Shown: positions 23,322 to 32,237 of the stretch, one piece after another
Layout: each line of letters starts with the position of its first letter
How positions within the stretch are numbered: the stretch's first letter is position 1
Origin: Candidatus Gastranaerophilales bacterium
GTDB taxonomy: Bacteria; Cyanobacteriota; Vampirovibrionia; Gastranaerophilales; Gastranaerophilaceae
DNA length: 64,000 nucleotides
Assembly (NCBI GenBank): GCA_944323985.1
Contig: CALUUP010000003.1
Location: 56,699-120,698, forward strand
Reading direction: 5' to 3'
Notes under the pieces: model-generated
What the model saw: only the letters and a program-made list of their open reading frames with translations
Databases searched by the model: none
Told to the model about the DNA's origin: nothing
Program-made: the position numbers and the translations under genes

Positions 23322-25013
23322 ATGACATTACCAAACGTAGCGTATTTCTCAATGGAAATAGCAATGGATCAATCACTAAGCACATATTCAGGTGGTTTAG
23401 GATTTTTAGCAGGTTCTCATATGTTATCTGCTGGTTATTTACAAATGCCAATGGTAGGTGTGACAATGTTATGGTCATATGGTTATTATGATCAAAGAAT
23501 CGACCATTCAGGCAACGTTGAAGTAGCATATATTAGAAAATATTATGATTACTTAGAAGATACAGGAATTGTAGTAGATGTAGATACTTTTGGTGAAAAA
23601 GTAAAAGTTAAAGCATTCAAAGTAAATCCTGAATTATTTGGAACTTGTCCTGTATATTTATTAACAACAGATATTGATGGAAACAGTGATTGGGCTAAGA
23701 GCATTTCTCATAAACTTTATGATGGAAATGACAGAATAAGAATTGCTCAAGAAACAGTTTTAGGTATTGCAGGTGTAAGAGTTCTTCAAGCTGCAGGATA
23801 CAACTTTGATGTTATCCATATGAACGAAGGACACGCACTTCCAGCTGCATTTGAATTATTAAGACAATATAATGGTAATTTAGATGAAGTAAGAAGAAAA
23901 ACTGTATTTACAACTCACACTCCAGTTGCTGCTGGTAATGAAGTTCACTGGGTTGATACATTATTAGAAGGTGGATTCTTTGCAGGTGCTTCAAGAGAAA
24001 GAGCTATTCAATTAGGTGGTGAAAACTTCTCTTTAACAGTTGCTGCTTTAAGAATGTCTAGAATTGCAAATGCTGTTTCTCAATTACACGGTTTAGTAGC
24101 TAATAAAATGTGGGAATGGGTAGACGGAAGATGCCCTATTAGAGCTATTACTAATGCTGTAAACTTACATTATTGGCAAGATGAAAGAATGAATGGTGAT
24201 AAATCATTCGATGAATTGTTAGCTGCAAAAAGAGAAATGAAAGAAGAATTATTTAAATATGTAGCTAATGTTGCTGGTAAGAGATTTGATCCAGATGTAT
24301 TAACAATCACTTGGGCAAGAAGATTTGCTGATTACAAACGTGCTTGGTTAATCTTAATGGATAAAGACAGAATCAATAGATTACTTGAAGAAAATAAAAT
24401 TCAAATTATCTTTGCTGGTAAATTCCACCCAGATGATGTTATGGGTAAAGAAATGTTCAATAAATTATTGAATCGTTCTCATACATTAAAGAATGTTGTT
24501 GTTTTACCAGGATATGAATTACAATTATCAGGTATGTTAAAACGTGGTACAGATGTTTGGTTAAATACACCATTAAGACCATTTGAAGCATCAGGTACTT
24601 CAGGTATGTCAGCTAATGCTAACGGTGCTATCCACTTATCAATATTTGATGGATGGACTGTTGAAGGTACATTCAACGGTATTAACGGTTATACAGTTGA
24701 ATATCCAGGTTTGGATGATGATATGCCTTGGGAAGAAAGACACTGGAAAGATCACGAATGTGTAATGGATATTATTGAAAATCAAATTATCCCTACATAT
24801 TATAACAATAAACAAGAATGGGCTAGAATGATGAGACAAGCTATTAGAACTTCTGAAGCTTACTTCAATTCTGATAGAATGGTAATTGAGTACTATAATA
24901 GATTATATGCACCAATTGCACATGATGATTGCTCTGCAGGAGAAAAGAAGAAAGAATTAAATATTTCTGAAACTCCTACATTTGATGCTTGGACTTATTC
25001 TAATATAAAATAG
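23322..25013 (+). CDS. glgP: Alpha-glucan phosphorylase-family protein, PLP lysine apparently replaced
   Basis: The 563-residue protein belongs to the short GT35 alpha-glucan phosphorylases: NVAYFSMEIAMDQSLSTYSGGLG, HMNEGHALPAAFELLR, TTHTPVAAGNE, RRFADYKRAWL and NTPLRPFEASGTSG. These normally release glucose-1-phosphate from glycogen-like polymers. In the family the segment after SGTSG is usually GMKxxxNG with the PLP-binding lysine; here it is GMSANANGAIHLS, with Ser at that place. The enzyme may work differently or be a specialised subgroup. Codon usage is rich in favoured codons, suggesting high expression. The promoter is at 23237-23265 and a terminator follows. Confidence 0.85.
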   Translation: MTLPNVAYFSMEIAMDQSLSTYSGGLGFLAGSHMLSAGYLQMPMVGVTMLWSYGYYDQRIDHSGNVEVAYIRKYYDYLEDTGIVVDVDTFGEKVKVKAFKVNPELFGTCPVYLLTTDIDGNSDWAKSISHKLYDGNDRIRIAQETVLGIAGVRVLQAAGYNFDVIHMNEGHALPAAFELLRQYNGNLDEVRRKTVFTTHTPVAAGNEVHWVDTLLEGGFFAGASRERAIQLGGENFSLTVAALRMSRIANAVSQLHGLVANKMWEWVDGRCPIRAITNAVNLHYWQDERMNGDKSFDELLAAKREMKEELFKYVANVAGKRFDPDVLTITWARRFADYKRAWLILMDKDRINRLLEENKIQIIFAGKFHPDDVMGKEMFNKLLNRSHTLKNVVVLPGYELQLSGMLKRGTDVWLNTPLRPFEASGTSGMSANANGAIHLSIFDGWTVEGTFNGINGYTVEYPGLDDDMPWEERHWKDHECVMDIIENQIIPTYYNNKQEWARMMRQAIRTSEAYFNSDRMVIEYYNRLYAPIAHDDCSAGEKKKELNISETPTFDAWTYSNIK

Positions 25014-25029
25014 GATTTATTAGATATAG

Positions 25030-25064
25030 AAAAAGAGGATGATTTTTAATCATCCTCTTTTTTT
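25030..25064. terminator. Bidirectional terminator glgP/plsY
   Basis: AAAAAGAGGATGATT and its complement AATCATCCTCTTTTT flank a 3-nt loop, followed by more T. It sits between the convergent glgP and plsY. Confidence 0.9.
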
Positions 25065-25080
25065 ATTAAAAGTAAGATTT

Positions 25081-25689
25081 TTATCTTACTTTATTTTCGC
25101 ATCCTTGTATTAATCTCTTTATATTTTCTCTATGCAAATATACAATATAAATAGCACCTAAAGAACAATATATAATATATGCAATTGGAGCATGTAAAAA
25201 GTACATTATAAAAGGTGAAAGTAATAACGCAATTATAGATCCGACAGAAACATATTTAGTTGAATATGTAATAATTCCCCATACAATGGCTATTATTAAC
25301 CCTGCTATCCAATTAAGAGCAAGAATAGTTCCAACGCCTGATGCAACAGATTTTCCACCTTTGAATTGTAAAAATATAGATTTACTATGTCCAATTATTA
25401 CTGCAATTGCTGCAATTACAGGAGCTATTCCAATTGAAGTTCCTACGGTTGCAAATATTTTAGCCAAAATTACTGGTAAAGCTCCTTTTAAGGCATCAAG
25501 AAACATTACTAAGAAAAAGTAATTTTTCCCTAGTACTCTTTTAACATTTGTTGCTCCTGTAGAACCAGAACCAATTTTTCTAATATCTTCTCCGGTTTTT
25601 GCTTTAACAATTAAATAACCTGTGGGAATTGATCCGATAATATATGCTATAAATCCGATAATTCCTAGTTCTAAAAGTTTAAATATCAT
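25081..25689 (-). CDS. plsY: Acyl-phosphate:glycerol-3-phosphate acyltransferase
   Basis: This integral membrane enzyme makes lysophosphatidic acid from acyl phosphate and glycerol-3-phosphate, the first step of phospholipid synthesis. The 202-residue protein has about five membrane segments and the three conserved motifs: GSIPTGYL, GSGSTGATNVKRVLG with LDALKGALPV, and GHSKSIFLQFKGGKSVASG. AAAGGAGG lies before the start. It is monocistronic. Confidence 0.96.
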   Translation of the reverse strand: MIFKLLELGIIGFIAYIIGSIPTGYLIVKAKTGEDIRKIGSGSTGATNVKRVLGKNYFFLVMFLDALKGALPVILAKIFATVGTSIGIAPVIAAIAVIIGHSKSIFLQFKGGKSVASGVGTILALNWIAGLIIAIVWGIITYSTKYVSVGSIIALLLSPFIMYFLHAPIAYIIYCSLGAIYIVYLHRENIKRLIQGCENKVR

Positions 25690-25721
25690 AAAATCCTCCT
25701 TTCTGAATTATATCAAAATAT

Positions 25722-25750
25722 TTGCAAATTGTCTTTAAATCATTTAAAAT
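25722..25750 (+). promoter_or_regulatory. Promoter giving leaderless mRNA for ATPase-TPR gene
   Basis: TTGCAA (25722-25727) and TAAAAT (25745-25750) are separated by exactly 17 nt; the ATG at 25757 is 6 nt after the -10 box. No ribosome binding site is present, so the message should begin at the start codon. Confidence 0.6.
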
Positions 25751-25756
25751 CTTTGT

Positions 25757-28027
25757 ATGAAGTATGAATTCTTAAATAAAGAGATTGATATTGATAATAT
25801 TAAGTTACCGGCTTCTGAAAAGATTAATCCGAGTTTGTTAAAGAATAGTTATGCTGAACTTATTAAAGCTGTTGATTTTTTATCTTCAGGAGAAAAATTG
25901 TTATATATTCATGGCTTTTTGGGGACTGGTAAACGGCAGTTTATTAATTATTTAATGGATTTTGTAAGTAGTGATGTTATTAAATTAGAGTATTATTGTA
26001 AAGAATCAACTGTTTGCGATGATATTTTATTGTTTTTTAACAATGTTATTGAAAATTTTTCAATGTCTAAGATTGTAAATTTTAATACAAAGGTAACGAC
26101 TTTAAATTTGAAATTTAGTCAGTATATATCAACTATAAAACAGCCTTTTATTATTGTTTTACATTCTTTTGATGATATTTTAGAAGAAAATAAAAATTTG
26201 ATTTTAGATTATTTTGGTGAGTTATTAAGTCAGAATGATAATATAAAGTTTTTGTTTTCAACAAGAGCTTTGTTACAGAATATTTTTCCTAGTATATCTG
26301 TTGATAGAAAGATTTTTTTAAAAGGTTTTTCAAAGGATATTTTTAAAGAATTTCTAGAAGTTAATGGTATAACTTGTACAGATACTACTTTGAATGATTT
26401 TTATAAGTACACAAGAGGTTATTATTATTACACCGCTTTGGCTTGCAAGATTGTGCAGGCTATGAAAATTTCTTTAAATGAATTTTTAGAAAAATATGCT
26501 AAATCAGGTACTTCATGGGATGCTTATTTAGGGATGACTTATATTAATCTTATTCCGACAACTATTAGGAATTTCTTTTGGTTTTTGTGTCTAATTAGAC
26601 ACGGTATTTCTTATAATGCTTTAGCTGTTTTTGAACTTTTTGATGATTTTTCTATCGAATATTTAAAAGCTAATTTAATGATATTTGTTGTTAATGAAGT
26701 TATATATGTGCAAGATTATTTTCTTCAAAATATAGATATTTCAATACCAGCTAAGACTGAAATAAAATTACATAAATATATTATTAGTATTTATGAAAAG
26801 CAATTAAAAGAACCTATTCACTCCAGAGAAATTCTTATTTCCAGACAGGCTTTGAGGGCAGAAATAGAATTTCATAATTCTAAAATTTATGATTTAGAAA
26901 ATAATAAAGTTGAATCTGTTGAAATATTTCAAGAGGAAAATAAAGATGAAGTTTCTCATTTAAATATTAATGAGAAAACTAATAATATTTCAGAAGATAA
27001 TAATTTAGTTTCGTTGTTGGACAAGGCTAAAAATTTACAAGAAGAAAAAAAATATACAGAAGCAATTGAAGAATATTTGAAAGTATTAGATGTTGAGAAT
27101 ATTGATTTAAGAACAGTTGTAGAAGTAAGGTTAGATTTAGCCAGGTTATATAAAGAGATTGAAGAATATATAAAAGCTCAACATTATTATGAACTTGTAG
27201 AAGTCTATTATAAACAGAATAATGAAGTGATAAATTTGAATTATTTATATTATGAACTGACTGTTTTATATTATTTGATGTATAAGTTAGAGAGAGCAGT
27301 AGAAACTATAAAAAAAGTTATTTATTCAGTAGATACTCCACAATCATTAATGGTTCAAGCCTGTACTTTATTGGGAAATATTTATTCTGCTAAAAATTTA
27401 CCTGAACAAGCTTATTCATATTATGAAAAAGCTTTAGCTTCATTAGATGAAAATACTCAAGATGAGACTTTGGCAGAGTTATATTTTAAGTATGCTTTAG
27501 CTAATGATGATAAAGGTGATGAAGAAAGAGCTTTAGAATATTATATAAAATGTATTTCTATAAATTCAAACAATCAATATAAGGCTTTAGCTTATTCTAA
27601 TATGGGTTCTTGTTATTTTGATAATGAAAATTTTTCTGATGCTAAGGATTGCTTTAAGAAGGCTTATGAAATAGAAAAAAGTAATAATAATTATGACGGG
27701 ATTTATTATACATCATCATATTTAGCAAAAATAGCTATAGAAGAAAATGATAAGAAAGCGTTAAATTATTTATTAGAGGCTCAACAGTGTGCAGAATTTA
27801 TAAATGAAGATTTTTATTTAGTTGAATCTTCTTTAGCACTTGGTGATTATTATTATGATAATATATCTTTAAACAAAAAAGCTTTGATAGAATATTTAAA
27901 AGCTAGAAAATATGCTATTAATTTAGGAACTACTGTTGATATTAATAAAATAGAACAACGAATTAATGATATGAGATTAAGAATGGATCCTTTAGTTTTT
28001 GAGGAAATAGAGAAGAAATATGATTAA
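25757..28027 (+). CDS. P-loop ATPase domain fused to TPR repeats
   Basis: The 756-residue protein has an AAA/STAND-like NTPase domain: Walker A GFLGTGKR (about 53-60), a Walker B-like IIVLHSFDD (about 132-140) and a sensor-like FLFSTRALLQ. A helical middle follows (about 200-400), then an acidic linker, then at least six TPR units from about residue 425 (AKNLQEEKKYTEAIEEYLKV, QAYSYYEKALASLD, ERALEYYIKCISIN, DAKDCFKKAYEIE). This layout resembles signal-transduction STAND proteins or MalT-like regulators, but there is no DNA-binding domain. It overlaps rsmG by 8 nt. Confidence 0.75.
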   Translation: MKYEFLNKEIDIDNIKLPASEKINPSLLKNSYAELIKAVDFLSSGEKLLYIHGFLGTGKRQFINYLMDFVSSDVIKLEYYCKESTVCDDILLFFNNVIENFSMSKIVNFNTKVTTLNLKFSQYISTIKQPFIIVLHSFDDILEENKNLILDYFGELLSQNDNIKFLFSTRALLQNIFPSISVDRKIFLKGFSKDIFKEFLEVNGITCTDTTLNDFYKYTRGYYYYTALACKIVQAMKISLNEFLEKYAKSGTSWDAYLGMTYINLIPTTIRNFFWFLCLIRHGISYNALAVFELFDDFSIEYLKANLMIFVVNEVIYVQDYFLQNIDISIPAKTEIKLHKYIISIYEKQLKEPIHSREILISRQALRAEIEFHNSKIYDLENNKVESVEIFQEENKDEVSHLNINEKTNNISEDNNLVSLLDKAKNLQEEKKYTEAIEEYLKVLDVENIDLRTVVEVRLDLARLYKEIEEYIKAQHYYELVEVYYKQNNEVINLNYLYYELTVLYYLMYKLERAVETIKKVIYSVDTPQSLMVQACTLLGNIYSAKNLPEQAYSYYEKALASLDENTQDETLAELYFKYALANDDKGDEERALEYYIKCISINSNNQYKALAYSNMGSCYFDNENFSDAKDCFKKAYEIEKSNNNYDGIYYTSSYLAKIAIEENDKKALNYLLEAQQCAEFINEDFYLVESSLALGDYYYDNISLNKKALIEYLKARKYAINLGTTVDINKIEQRINDMRLRMDPLVFEEIEKKYD

Positions 28028-28625
28028 TTTTAAATTAAATTCAGATTTTTCAAAATATATGGAAGCTTTTTTAGAAGAAAATAAGAAGCTAAATTTGATT
28101 TCTAAAAATGATGAAAAGTATTTATATGAAAAACATATTTATGATTCTTTGAGTATAAAAATGTTTTTTGAAAAATATAAAATAGAGAAAGCTGATATCC
28201 TTGATATTGGTTGTGGTGGAGGTTTTCCTTGTGTTCCAATCGCTATTGAATATCCTCAATTTAAAATAGTTGGAATAGATAGTATTAGAAAAAAAATTAA
28301 TTCCATAGAGAATTTGAAAGAGAAATTGGAGTTAAATAATTTGTCAACAATATGCGATAGGGTTGAAAATATTAAGGATAAGAAATTTGATATTATAACA
28401 AGCAGAGCTGTTGCTGATTTAGCAAAGATTTGTGAATATGCTCTTCCTCTTTTGAAAAAGGGCGGGTATTTTATTGCTTATAAATCAAAAAAAGCATTAA
28501 TAGAATTAGAAAATGCAAAAGATGTATTAAAAAAGTATAATGCAAAGGTGTCTGAGATTATGGAATATAATCTTCCTTTGGATGAAGTTTATGAAAGAAA
28601 TCTTGTAATTATAACTCTTTTATAA
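28020..28625 (+). CDS. rsmG: 16S rRNA (guanine-N7) methyltransferase RsmG
   Basis: The enzyme methylates G527 of 16S rRNA using SAM. The 201-residue protein has the RsmG motif ILDIGCGGGFPCVPIAIEYP, followed by VGIDSIRKKINSI and ITSRAVADLAKICEYALPLLKKGG. It overlaps the upstream ATPase-TPR gene by 8 nt and the convergent acyltransferase by 17 nt at the 3' end. Usual partners (mnmG, parA) are absent. Confidence 0.94.
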   Translation: MINFKLNSDFSKYMEAFLEENKKLNLISKNDEKYLYEKHIYDSLSIKMFFEKYKIEKADILDIGCGGGFPCVPIAIEYPQFKIVGIDSIRKKINSIENLKEKLELNNLSTICDRVENIKDKKFDIITSRAVADLAKICEYALPLLKKGGYFIAYKSKKALIELENAKDVLKKYNAKVSEIMEYNLPLDEVYERNLVIITLL

Positions 28626-29733
28626 TAGGAATTTTGCTTTTAATATATTTGAGTACAACCCCAGAATAAGTTGAAATAAGCATCGTAAGTACAAAATATA
28701 AATAAGTATTTTGTATTGGATTATAAATCCAATAAATATTATGTAGATTTCTTTCTTCAAACGGGATTCCGTTTATTTTAAAAATAATAGCAGTTATTAT
28801 AAACATTACAAAAAGGTGATTTGCCATGATATGATATGTGTTTTCACCAATTGTTTTGATGAATTTAATATCTTTTAAATAGTCATATGTAACATGTATG
28901 AAGAATAGCGAAAACCAAATTCCAGTAATGCTTGTGAGTACCGGTACAATGATTTGAGAATCAAATCTTGCCCAGACAAGTACATAGCTTAGTCCGATAC
29001 CATGTGTTGGATTAAAATCTCTATTAAAATGCCATAAAATTGCTTGAATACAAATTACCCAAGCTAAAATTTTAGGGGTGAAAATATTGTATTTACCTTC
29101 AATTTTAGTTGTATAAAAATGTCCTAAATATACGAAGAATAGAGAGAATATTGTTCTTACTAGTATTAAAGCTACTGGATTAATTGTAGTTAATGTATTA
29201 GAGTTATTTATTGAAAATAAAATAGGTGTGAACATTTTAGATAATGGAATTGCAGAAAATCCCATTAATGTATAAATAGCAAATTTTATTTTTTCAGGTA
29301 AGTTTCTAAATTGTCTTTGTAGGAATAAAAAAGTTATCATAGTAATAAATAATTGCATTACAAACCACATTGGACAAGATAGATCAAATTGATGTCCATT
29401 TAGAAATGGGGTTATAAAAAAGTTTTTGAAACTTAATTCCATTCCCCAGAATTTTCCGGTAAGTTTATCAATTATTACTGTAACAAAGCAATAAAAAGCA
29501 GAATATAAAAAATATAATACAAGCAGGCTTTTTATTCTACGTTTTATAAATTCTCCTACTTTATCTAAATATTTATCTTTAAAAAGCATTCCTGAGATAA
29601 AGAAAAATAAAGCTAATTGAAAAGAATAAGGCGGGAACATATCAAAAAATCTGAATTCTAAGTGTCCTGATACAACTAGTATTATTGCTAATGCTTTTAG
29701 TATATTGATTTTATCTGAAAAAACTTTATCCAT
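28609..29733 (-). CDS. Acyltransferase family 3 membrane protein
   Basis: The 374-residue protein has about ten hydrophobic segments and the acyltransferase-3 start pattern: INILKALAIILVVSGHLEFR with the catalytic-type His, and ALFFFISGMLFKDKYL, followed by FIKRRIKSLLVLYFLYS. These enzymes O-acetylate or otherwise acylate surface polysaccharides and lipids. The substrate cannot be told; there are no glycan genes beside it. No clear Shine-Dalgarno is seen; GATAAAAT lies about 9 nt before the start. Confidence 0.85.
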   Translation of the reverse strand: MDKVFSDKINILKALAIILVVSGHLEFRFFDMFPPYSFQLALFFFISGMLFKDKYLDKVGEFIKRRIKSLLVLYFLYSAFYCFVTVIIDKLTGKFWGMELSFKNFFITPFLNGHQFDLSCPMWFVMQLFITMITFLFLQRQFRNLPEKIKFAIYTLMGFSAIPLSKMFTPILFSINNSNTLTTINPVALILVRTIFSLFFVYLGHFYTTKIEGKYNIFTPKILAWVICIQAILWHFNRDFNPTHGIGLSYVLVWARFDSQIIVPVLTSITGIWFSLFFIHVTYDYLKDIKFIKTIGENTYHIMANHLFVMFIITAIIFKINGIPFEERNLHNIYWIYNPIQNTYLYFVLTMLISTYSGVVLKYIKSKIPIIKEL

Positions 29734-29828
29734 AATGTAATGATTTTATCATGAAAATTTTATAAAATCTTTACTGGAAATAGACTTTAAGCTGTGATAA
29801 AATTGTCACAAATCAAGGGGGATGACAA

Positions 29829-31613
29829 ATGAAAGTAGCCGAATATTTAGTAAAAAGGTTAGAAGAGTTGGGTATAAATCATATTTTTGGTTTGCCTGGT
29901 GATTTTAATTTTAATATATTATATGCAATTGAAAATAATCCTAATACAAAATGGGTAGGATGTATTAATGAATTAAATGCCGGATATGCAGCTGATGGGT
30001 ATGCTAGAATAAAAGGTTTTGGTGCTGTTGTCACTACATATGGTGTTGGTGAGTTAAGTGTTATTAATGCTGTTGCAGGTAGTATGGCTGAAAATATTCC
30101 TGTTATGAGTATTGTTGGAGTTCCTGCTACTAAGTTAATTGAAAATAAAACAAGAGTTCATCATAATTTTCAGGATGTAAATTATTTTGCTTTTGCAGAG
30201 GCTTTTAAAAATGTTACTTCTACAACGGCTTTTTTGAATAGGGCGAATGCAAAAATAGAAATTGATAGAATTTTGAAAGTTTTTGTAAAAGAAAGAAAAC
30301 CTGTATATGTTGCAATCCCTGTTGATATTGCAGAAATGGAAATTCAAGATAGAGATGTTTCATATGAATGGTTTAGTGATGAGGATATTTTAAAAACTGT
30401 TTCTGAAAAAATTGCTAAAAAGATTAATGAATCAAAAAATCCTGTAATTTTAGGTGATTCTTTGATTAAAAGGTTTGATGCAAAGATTGAATACAGAGAA
30501 TTTGTTGAAAAGTCTGCTATACCTGTGACAAATTTCTTAATGGGTACAAATCTTATTGATATGGATTATGATAAGTATTTGGGTAGTTATTATTCAAAAT
30601 TTAAAAATCCGATTGCGGAAAATGCTGTTAATAATACTGATTGTTTAATAGCAGTGGGTCCTGTTTATACAGATTTAAATTCTTACGGATTTAATCTTCC
30701 TTATAAATTAGATAATCATATTGCAATTTATGGAACATACACTTATGTAGAAGGAATTAGATATGATAATGTAAAAATGTCTGATGTTTTAGATTCTGTT
30801 ACAAAGTTAGTTAAAACAAGAGAAATTGAAGTTGAAAAACCAATTATTGGTTATGAAAAAGTTGAAGCTTCTAATAAGGAATTAACATCTGAATATATTT
30901 ATCCAAGGTTACAGGAATTTATTAAAGAAAATGATATTGTAGTCGCTGAGACAGGAATTATTCCACAAGGGGTGGTACAAATAAAATTCCCGCAAAATGT
31001 CGATATACAAACTCAAACTCTTTGGGGTTCAATTGGCTGGGCAACTCCTGCAACTTTAGGGGTGGCTTTAGCTAAACCTAATTCAAGAGTTATTTTGATA
31101 ACAGGTGAAGGCTCACATCAATTAACGGCTATGGAAATTGGTAATATGTTAAGGTTTGGTATAAAACCAATTGTTATAGTTTTAAATAATAATGGCTATA
31201 CAATTGAGCGCGTATTATCAAATGATGTTGATGACGAGTTCAATAATATTGTTCAAATGAATTATTCAAAGTTTGCAAGAGTTTTTGAAGGAGAAGTTTG
31301 GTCAACAAAAGTTACTACAGAAGAAGATTTTGATAAGGCTTTAAAAGTAACACAAATTATGAATAAAATGTGCTATTTAGAAATTTGTACTTCCAAATTA
31401 GACATGCCGGTTTTAATAAAAGATTTGATAGCGAATTTTAAAAATAAGAATTCTGATAAAAAGGTTTTGGGAGAAAGCTCTCTTTTAAAAAAAGAGGAAA
31501 CCGTAAAAGTGGTTCAAGAAAAAAAAGAAGAAATTTCAGAAAATGTAACAGTAAAACCGTCTGAAAATCTTGTATTTGAAACAGTAGTTCATAAATCTTT
31601 AGTGGAGGGATAA
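29829..31613 (+). CDS. Pyruvate/indolepyruvate decarboxylase-type ThDP enzyme
   Basis: The 594-residue thiamine-diphosphate enzyme begins VAEYLVKRLEELGINHIFGLPGDF and has the catalytic Glu region (GCINELNAGYAADGYAR), the adjacent His pair (RVHHNFQD) that marks pyruvate and indolepyruvate decarboxylases against acetolactate synthase, and the ThDP motif ITGEGSHQLTAMEIGNMLRFG...NNNGYTIER. About 45 C-terminal residues after the core are Lys/Glu/Val-rich and extra. Non-oxidative decarboxylation of pyruvate to acetaldehyde would suit ethanol fermentation; indolepyruvate remains possible. GGGGATG serves as ribosome binding site. It overlaps gmk by one base. Confidence 0.87.
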   Translation: MKVAEYLVKRLEELGINHIFGLPGDFNFNILYAIENNPNTKWVGCINELNAGYAADGYARIKGFGAVVTTYGVGELSVINAVAGSMAENIPVMSIVGVPATKLIENKTRVHHNFQDVNYFAFAEAFKNVTSTTAFLNRANAKIEIDRILKVFVKERKPVYVAIPVDIAEMEIQDRDVSYEWFSDEDILKTVSEKIAKKINESKNPVILGDSLIKRFDAKIEYREFVEKSAIPVTNFLMGTNLIDMDYDKYLGSYYSKFKNPIAENAVNNTDCLIAVGPVYTDLNSYGFNLPYKLDNHIAIYGTYTYVEGIRYDNVKMSDVLDSVTKLVKTREIEVEKPIIGYEKVEASNKELTSEYIYPRLQEFIKENDIVVAETGIIPQGVVQIKFPQNVDIQTQTLWGSIGWATPATLGVALAKPNSRVILITGEGSHQLTAMEIGNMLRFGIKPIVIVLNNNGYTIERVLSNDVDDEFNNIVQMNYSKFARVFEGEVWSTKVTTEEDFDKALKVTQIMNKMCYLEICTSKLDMPVLIKDLIANFKNKNSDKKVLGESSLLKKEETVKVVQEKKEEISENVTVKPSENLVFETVVHKSLVEG

Positions 31614-32164
31614 TGAAGAAGTTTTTTGTGATTTCAGGTTCATCCGGAGTAGGTAAAGGTACTGTTATAAAAGAATTTTTGCGTAGGAATCCTAGTTTCA
31701 GACTTTCAATTTCTTGTACAACAAGAGGTAAGAGAGATGGTGAAATTGATGGGGTAAATTATTTCTTTTTAAATAAGAATGAGTTTCAAAATTGTATTAA
31801 AAACAATGAATTTTTAGAGTGGGAAGAATTTTCAGGCAATTTTTATGGAACGAAGCGAGAGTTTGTTGAAAAATGTTTGGAAAATGATGAGAACTTGATT
31901 TTAGAAATTGATACAAAAGGTGCTTTACAAGTTAAATCGCTGATGGATAATGCAGTATTAATATTTATAGCACCACCTTCTATCGAAGAATTAGAAAAAC
32001 GTTTAAGAGGTCGACATACTGAAACAGAAGAAGCAATTCAAAGAAGGCTAAATTCAATAAAACTGGAAATAGAAAACTCTAGACAGTTTGATTATATGGT
32101 GGTAAATGATACAGTGGAAAATGCTGTAAAAGAATTAGAAAAAATAATCTTGGAAAAAGTATAA
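31613..32164 (+). CDS. gmk: Guanylate kinase
   Basis: The enzyme phosphorylates GMP to GDP with ATP. The 183-residue protein has the P-loop SGSSGVGKGT, the GMP-binding stretch SCTTRGKRDGEIDGVNYFF and the lid region RLRGRHTETEEAIQRRL. The ATG overlaps the last base of the decarboxylase stop (TAATG). It is followed by a strong terminator. Confidence 0.96.
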   Translation: MKKFFVISGSSGVGKGTVIKEFLRRNPSFRLSISCTTRGKRDGEIDGVNYFFLNKNEFQNCIKNNEFLEWEEFSGNFYGTKREFVEKCLENDENLILEIDTKGALQVKSLMDNAVLIFIAPPSIEELEKRLRGRHTETEEAIQRRLNSIKLEIENSRQFDYMVVNDTVENAVKELEKIILEKV

Positions 32165-32168
32165 AAAA

Positions 32169-32206
32169 ATCCGGAGGGTGAATTAAATTCCTCCGGAAAT
32201 TTGTTT
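32169..32206 (+). terminator. Terminator after gmk
   Basis: TCCGGAGG (32170-32177) and CCTCCGGA (32190-32197) form a GC-rich stem over an AT-rich loop and are followed by AATTTGTTTT. On the other strand the A run upstream gives a T tail, so it may also serve the 870-residue protein gene. Confidence 0.8.
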
Positions 32207-32237
32207 TAAAACCTATCTTACATCTGTTTTAGTTTGT

